A DNA stretch of 24,118 nucleotides from a virus: positions 1-24,118 of the IMG/VR virus record IMGVR_UViG_3300045999_007352; one strand, given 5' to 3'. The translations under genes and the position numbers were made by a program. The notes under the pieces are model-generated. The model was not told where the DNA came from. It made no database searches and saw only the letters and a program-made list of their open reading frames with translations. Below, in pieces: positions 19,642 through 24,118 of the stretch. The first letter of the stretch is position 1, and every line of letters starts with the position of its first letter.

Positions 19642-20733
19642 ATGGGTGTTTATAAAATATTTCCATCACAAGATGCAACAATATACACAGACTATAATAC
19701 TCTAAACTCTGGTTTAGATGAAATTTTAGACTTATCTAAAAAAGCACCATTATTATATGCTTCATCATCAACTAGCCGCGTTTTAATTAAATTTGATAAT
19801 GATGATATAGCTGAGGCTGTCTCTAAATCAGGAGCTAATTTTACAGCCTCATTAAAATTATATAACGCTAATGTTATTGATATACCAACAAATTTCAATA
19901 TTGTTATAAATCCAATATATCAAAGTTGGGATATGGGTACAGGTAGATTTAATAATATACCTGAAACAGACGATGGAGCAAGTTGGAAATATAGAAATTC
20001 TAATCAAACTAATCATTGGATAACATCTAGTTATCCAAGTGGTGTAACTGGCTCTTGGTATGATACAAATGGAGGAGGTGGATCATGGTATACATCTTCT
20101 GTAAGTCAATCTTTTAATTATTTTTCAAGTAAGGATATTAATGTTAATGTCACTCAATTTATTGGTTGGTACACATCTAGTATAATTCCAAATAATGGAT
20201 TTATAATTCGTAATACTGGTTCTATTGAATTTGATTACAATTATGACTATACTTTTAATTTCTATTCTAGAGATACTAACACTATATACCCACCATGTTT
20301 AGAATTTAAATGGGATGATAGTTCAATAAATCCTGGATCAACTCAATATATTGGAACTGAAGAATTAAACATAGCTGTAGCTAATAATAAGAATATATTT
20401 TATGATACAGAGTATGTTAAATTTAGAATTTATGCTAGAGAAAAATACCCTCAGCGTAATTATGTCACTTCTTCTTTATATATTTACAACAAATTATTAC
20501 CAACATCTTCATATTATTCAATTATAGATTTAGATTCAAATTTAAAAGTAATTGATTTTGATAATGTAGCTACTAAATTAAGTAATGACTCAACAAGTAG
20601 TTATTTTATGTTATATATGAATGGTTTAGAACCAGACCGTTATTATAAAATACAAATCAAATCTAATATTGGTAGCGGAACATATATATATGATGATGAT
20701 TATTATTTTAAAATATCACAAACTGTTGAGTAA
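19642..20733 (+). CDS. 363-residue tail protein with DNRLRE-like N-terminal domain
   Basis: The product starts MGVYKIFPSQDATIYTDYNT. The PSQDATIY.DY..LN.G.DEIL.L opening and the SSTSRVLIKFD segment resemble DNRLRE-type beta-sandwich domains that bind carbohydrate or mediate adhesion. The middle is rich in Ser, Trp, Tyr and Gly (GSWYDTNGGGGSWYTSS), and the C-terminal 120 residues look like an Ig- or fibronectin-like beta domain (VKFRIYAREKYPQRNYV). It may be a baseplate or tail-fibre-network protein that touches the host surface, in the place of T4 gp7/gp8/gp10. Assignment is by composition, not by catalytic motif. Confidence 0.62.
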   Translation: MGVYKIFPSQDATIYTDYNTLNSGLDEILDLSKKAPLLYASSSTSRVLIKFDNDDIAEAVSKSGANFTASLKLYNANVIDIPTNFNIVINPIYQSWDMGTGRFNNIPETDDGASWKYRNSNQTNHWITSSYPSGVTGSWYDTNGGGGSWYTSSVSQSFNYFSSKDINVNVTQFIGWYTSSIIPNNGFIIRNTGSIEFDYNYDYTFNFYSRDTNTIYPPCLEFKWDDSSINPGSTQYIGTEELNIAVANNKNIFYDTEYVKFRIYAREKYPQRNYVTSSLYIYNKLLPTSSYYSIIDLDSNLKVIDFDNVATKLSNDSTSSYFMLYMNGLEPDRYYKIQIKSNIGSGTYIYDDDYYFKISQTVE

Positions 20734-21083
20734 TGGAGAATATTGATATGAAAAAGACCATTTATGGTCTGCAAAGTTTTAATAATGTTATTGATACTAG
20801 TTTTACTCAATTAGTTAGTAACATATCAAATCAACCAACAATACCTCCACCACCAACTACTGATGATTTTTTTAACCAATATGATCTTTTATTTTTTAAT
20901 ATTCCACCTTCAGGCTCTGATAATTCTCATTTAGGGTTAGCTAGTAGGAGTTTAAGTTACTTAGGTGTATCTTTAGAAGATCTACAAGCTGAAGTTAGAA
21001 GTTTAAGACAAGAAAATGTTGAGTTAAAAAACCAAATTATTCAATTATCAAAACTTAATCCAGGGGATTTAGAAGATCTATAA
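20733..21083 (+). CDS. 116-residue protein with C-terminal coiled coil
   Basis: The start shares a base with the preceding stop (TAATG). The product begins MENIDMKKTIYGLQSFNNV, has a Pro-rich middle (PTIPPPPTTDDFF) and ends with a coiled coil, LEDLQAEVRSLRQENVELKN, around residues 82-105. It is probably a small oligomeric structural or adaptor protein of the baseplate periphery. No family is recognised. The next gene starts two bases after its stop, so coupled expression with the large tail protein is likely. Confidence 0.68.
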   Translation: MENIDMKKTIYGLQSFNNVIDTSFTQLVSNISNQPTIPPPPTTDDFFNQYDLLFFNIPPSGSDNSHLGLASRSLSYLGVSLEDLQAEVRSLRQENVELKNQIIQLSKLNPGDLEDL

Positions 21084-21084
21084 A

Positions 21085-24000
21085 ATGGCTACAGTTGTAA
21101 CACAAATAAGTAATAATAGTAACCTAATATTAACAGGTTCAGCCTCGTCTTTAGTACCATTTAAAGACATGGTTAGGAATTTTGGCCAACCTGAAGATTA
21201 CATTGAGTTACATATAGCAGATCCAACAGACAAAGTTTTATATACAATATCTCCTTTTAAAAATTTTAAAATACCTAGTGGTGGAGATGGTACTACTTAT
21301 CCTAACTCAATTACTGTTCAAAGTGTACAAGTCAATCCAGCTGAAGATGCTTCTAATTTTGGTTTAACAAATGGTACATATCATTTTACTTATAATATTT
21401 TTAGAGCTAAGGGTGATTTAAGTCCAAATAGATCATTCTTTATAAAAGAAATATCCCCAGATAGAAAAGAATTAAGATTAGTTAATAACACCATATCAAC
21501 ATTTACTTTAGAGCAAAATATTTTATCTTTTATAGATGAAAGAAAAAATTTAACTTACTTTAAAGAATTCTATTTAAATTTTGGCAGAAATAATGTAATA
21601 CCAGCTGTAAATATAACATATGATCCTGGTACAGTTGGAGCTGTAGCTGGTTCATTACGTCCACCATCTGTTCTAATTAAATTATTAAATCCTTTACCAT
21701 TAACTTATACAGTTAATGCTCTGTTAAGTATTGTTGATAAAATATCTAATTCTCCAACATTCAGAGTAGCGATAGAACAGGATATTATTCCTCCAGTTTT
21801 ACCAACACTTCGTGGACCTAATTTTGATTTAGATTTAGATAATTTAAGAGTTGGACCAACACCATATTATAACTTTAATCAAGTTACAACATTTAATGGT
21901 TCGTTCGCTCCTCAAATCCAACAACTATTAGGACAATTAAGTGCTTCTAATTTTTCTATAAATGTCAATTATGATGATTATGAAAATTTTGTTCATTTCT
22001 CTTCAGCGGCTAGAAGATTAGAAGGTTTTAGATATAAATTAATACAAATTGAAGGAACTTCTTCATTAAAAACATCAGCTTCAATTAGTGATTCTTTAAT
22101 AGCTCAATTAGATGTTCAAAAATATCAAAATAGTATAGATTCAATAATACAAAGTTTTGATGGTTGGGAGCAATATCTTTATTATGAGACTGGATCATAT
22201 TCTTGGCCTAAACAAAACTCAACTAAACCATATATAGTTCAATCATATACTTCATCTGAAGCTGTGACTTGGTATAGTGGAAATTACTCCTCAGCATCTT
22301 TATATGATGACAATAACCAAAATTATTTATTATACGCTTTACCTAGTTACATATATGAAAATAATGATAATGAGTTAGCTTTTAAATTTGTGGCTTCAAT
22401 TGGACAAATGTTTGATGATGTTTGGATCCATATTAAAGCAATCTCTGATTTATACCAAAGTAAAAATGCTTTAACCCAAGGTATATCTAAAGATATAGTG
22501 TATTTTGCTTTGCAATCAATGGGTATTGATGTCTACACAGATGAAGATGGAAATAATGTCTTTCAGTATATATATGGTGTCAATGATGACGGTAGTTATA
22601 AACCTATAACAGGTTCTTATGAGACATTAGTTAGTGCTTCTAATTATCAAATATCTGGTCAAGACCAACAAAAAGGAATTTATAAACGCTTATATCATAA
22701 CTTACCTTTATTACTTAAGGCTAAAGGTACTAATCGTTTTGTTCAATACTTAAATACAATATTTGGTATTCCTAGCACAGTGATGGGATATCTTGAATAT
22801 GGTGGTGTTGATAAAATAACATCATCTTTTGAATATGAATATGATAGATTTACTTATGGATTAAATGTTAGTGGTTCAAATAATATTACTGTACCTTGGA
22901 ATTATACTTCTCAAAGTGCTGAAAGAACAACATATACTGATATAGTCCCTAATGGTATTGAATTTAGATTTAAAGCAGCTGTGACTGGTAGCCCAGTAAC
23001 TCAATCTTTATTTTATAGTGGATCTAATTTATCCCTTAATTTATTATATACTAAAACAGGATCTAGTGACTCAATATACTCCGGATCTATAGGTGAATTT
23101 GGATATTTAGATTTTAGATTAGGAACAGAATATGTTACATCATCTACAATACCTATATTCACAACAGGATCAAATAAAGATACTAATTGGTATAGTGTAA
23201 TAGTACAAAGAAGAATACCTGATCTAAGACTTAATCAAACAAGTTCAGCTCAACAAATATATGATATCTATATTAAAAATAATGTTTGGGGAGAGATAGG
23301 TCATGTAGCTAGCGCTAGTTTAGACACAGATGAAGGTGTTAGAGTTAGAGGAAGTATTAATTCACTTTGGTATAAACAAGGAAATATAAAATTTGGAGGC
23401 GGTACTTTCCCATTCACTGGATCATATCAAGAAATTAGATTATGGTCTAATTATATTTCTGAGTCAGTATTTGATTCTCATGTTTTAAATCCTGAATCTA
23501 TTGAAGGTAATTTCACAACTTCATCATTTGAGGATTTAACAGCTAGATGGCCATTAGGTAATAATTTATTTACTTATAACCACAACACTGTAACAAGTGT
23601 AGCATCTGTAGCTTCAGATCAATATATTCAATCATGGACAGCATCATTTGCTAATTTTCCTAACCGAAATAATTACTCATCTTTTACAGAAACGTATTAC
23701 GCTGATGCTGCTAATTCAGGATATGCTAATCCAGTAACTGATAAAGTAAGAATATATAGTGGTAGTGAGTATGGTACTCAATTATTGCCTAATAAGAGTA
23801 TTGAAATTCAACCTAATATACCAATCACAAAAGATATTCATTTATTTGATGCTAGTTTATCACCACAAGATGAAATAGACAGAAATATAATTTCACAATT
23901 TGGTTCAACATATAGTATTGATGATATTATAGGTAATCCATCCACTGGATCTTATAATGAACTTCAATCATTACAAGCTGATTTCTTTAAGAAATTTAAT

Positions 24001-24118
24001 ACAAAATATAATTATAAAGATTTTATTCGTTTAATATCTTTCTTCCATAATCAATTATTTAGGACACTTAAAGATTTTACACCAGCTAGAACTAATTTAT
24101 CTACTGGTATTGTTATTA
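21085..24118 (+). CDS. Very large tail/baseplate protein with LamG-like domain, 3' end outside window
   Basis: An uninterrupted frame of 1,011 codons runs from an ATG at 21085 to the right edge. It begins MATVVTQISNNSNLILTG. Near residues 530-570 is PLLLKAKGTNRFVQYLNTIF, a motif I associate with large T4-like tail proteins, followed by an FGIPST..GYLEYGG stretch. Residues ~625-800 look like a concanavalin/LamG beta-sandwich, ending in YQEIRLWSNYISESVFDSH at about 781-799 and NPESIEGN. Such a domain would bind glycans. Low-complexity Ser/Thr/Tyr segments separate the parts. It probably builds the outer baseplate wedge or a fibre attachment. The C-terminus is not visible. Confidence 0.72.
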   Translation, partial: MATVVTQISNNSNLILTGSASSLVPFKDMVRNFGQPEDYIELHIADPTDKVLYTISPFKNFKIPSGGDGTTYPNSITVQSVQVNPAEDASNFGLTNGTYHFTYNIFRAKGDLSPNRSFFIKEISPDRKELRLVNNTISTFTLEQNILSFIDERKNLTYFKEFYLNFGRNNVIPAVNITYDPGTVGAVAGSLRPPSVLIKLLNPLPLTYTVNALLSIVDKISNSPTFRVAIEQDIIPPVLPTLRGPNFDLDLDNLRVGPTPYYNFNQVTTFNGSFAPQIQQLLGQLSASNFSINVNYDDYENFVHFSSAARRLEGFRYKLIQIEGTSSLKTSASISDSLIAQLDVQKYQNSIDSIIQSFDGWEQYLYYETGSYSWPKQNSTKPYIVQSYTSSEAVTWYSGNYSSASLYDDNNQNYLLYALPSYIYENNDNELAFKFVASIGQMFDDVWIHIKAISDLYQSKNALTQGISKDIVYFALQSMGIDVYTDEDGNNVFQYIYGVNDDGSYKPITGSYETLVSASNYQISGQDQQKGIYKRLYHNLPLLLKAKGTNRFVQYLNTIFGIPSTVMGYLEYGGVDKITSSFEYEYDRFTYGLNVSGSNNITVPWNYTSQSAERTTYTDIVPNGIEFRFKAAVTGSPVTQSLFYSGSNLSLNLLYTKTGSSDSIYSGSIGEFGYLDFRLGTEYVTSSTIPIFTTGSNKDTNWYSVIVQRRIPDLRLNQTSSAQQIYDIYIKNNVWGEIGHVASASLDTDEGVRVRGSINSLWYKQGNIKFGGGTFPFTGSYQEIRLWSNYISESVFDSHVLNPESIEGNFTTSSFEDLTARWPLGNNLFTYNHNTVTSVASVASDQYIQSWTASFANFPNRNNYSSFTETYYADAANSGYANPVTDKVRIYSGSEYGTQLLPNKSIEIQPNIPITKDIHLFDASLSPQDEIDRNIISQFGSTYSIDDIIGNPSTGSYNELQSLQADFFKKFNTKYNYKDFIRLISFFHNQLFRTLKDFTPARTNLSTGIVI

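Overview
The window is a stretch of an A+T-rich genome of a contractile-tailed phage, most likely a distant T4-like myovirus infecting a member of the Bacteroidota. The contractile-tail call rests on a GPW/gp25-type baseplate wedge gene (17295-17714) followed by a gp6/baseplate-J-type wedge gene (17718-19592). The T4-like call also rests on a gp55-like late sigma factor (9607-10356) placed just before the virion genes. The host inference comes from translation signals: none of the starts has a purine-rich Shine-Dalgarno box. They are instead preceded by A/T leaders such as AAAAGTTATG or TATAAATAAAAA, as is usual in Bacteroidota. Several small proteins also belong to families I associate with Bacteroidota phages. 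All genes read rightward and most overlap or abut (ATGA and TAATG junctions). No stretch above 300 bases lacks a gene; the largest gap is 131 bases (7948-8078). I saw no tRNA, CRISPR array, integrase or insertion sequence.

Region 1 (1-3009) holds small accessory genes. It contains a two-CxxC zinc-ribbon protein, two tiny membrane proteins and an expanded cluster of two paralogous small-protein families (998-2616) carrying near-identical DNA repeats. A strong hairpin follows at 2842-2873.

Region 2 (3010-7947) is a middle-type module. It encodes a RadA/Sms-type ATPase reduced to its core with an added AT-hook, three unrecognised genes, and a metallopeptidase-like VWA protein (5461-6705) directly followed by a MoxR-type AAA+ ATPase (6754-7947). 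Three of these genes share the leader TATAAATAAAAA. The region ends in a GAAA-tetraloop hairpin.

Region 3 (8079-10356) encodes a glutaredoxin, a small protein, an HD-domain hydrolase, a membrane-anchored coiled-coil protein and the sigma factor.

Region 4 (10393-24118) is the tail/baseplate module. It runs: a conserved small protein, a tail lysin, two paralogous putative virion proteins with the same ~100-residue N-terminus but different catalytic C-termini (SGNH esterase; Cys-based phosphatase), a spike-like protein, a coiled-coil protein, a small protein, gp25, gp6, a DNRLRE-like tail protein, a small coiled-coil protein, and a very large LamG-containing tail protein cut by the window end.

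The 9-mer ATATTTATA occurs (by eye) exactly four times on the plus strand. All four are intergenic, one in each gap longer than 15 bases after position 7947, which makes it a good candidate for the late promoter recognised with the sigma-like protein. The most unusual content is the multi-enzyme baseplate cassette at 10742-15116 and the MoxR/VWA pair with its conserved-looking upstream partner.
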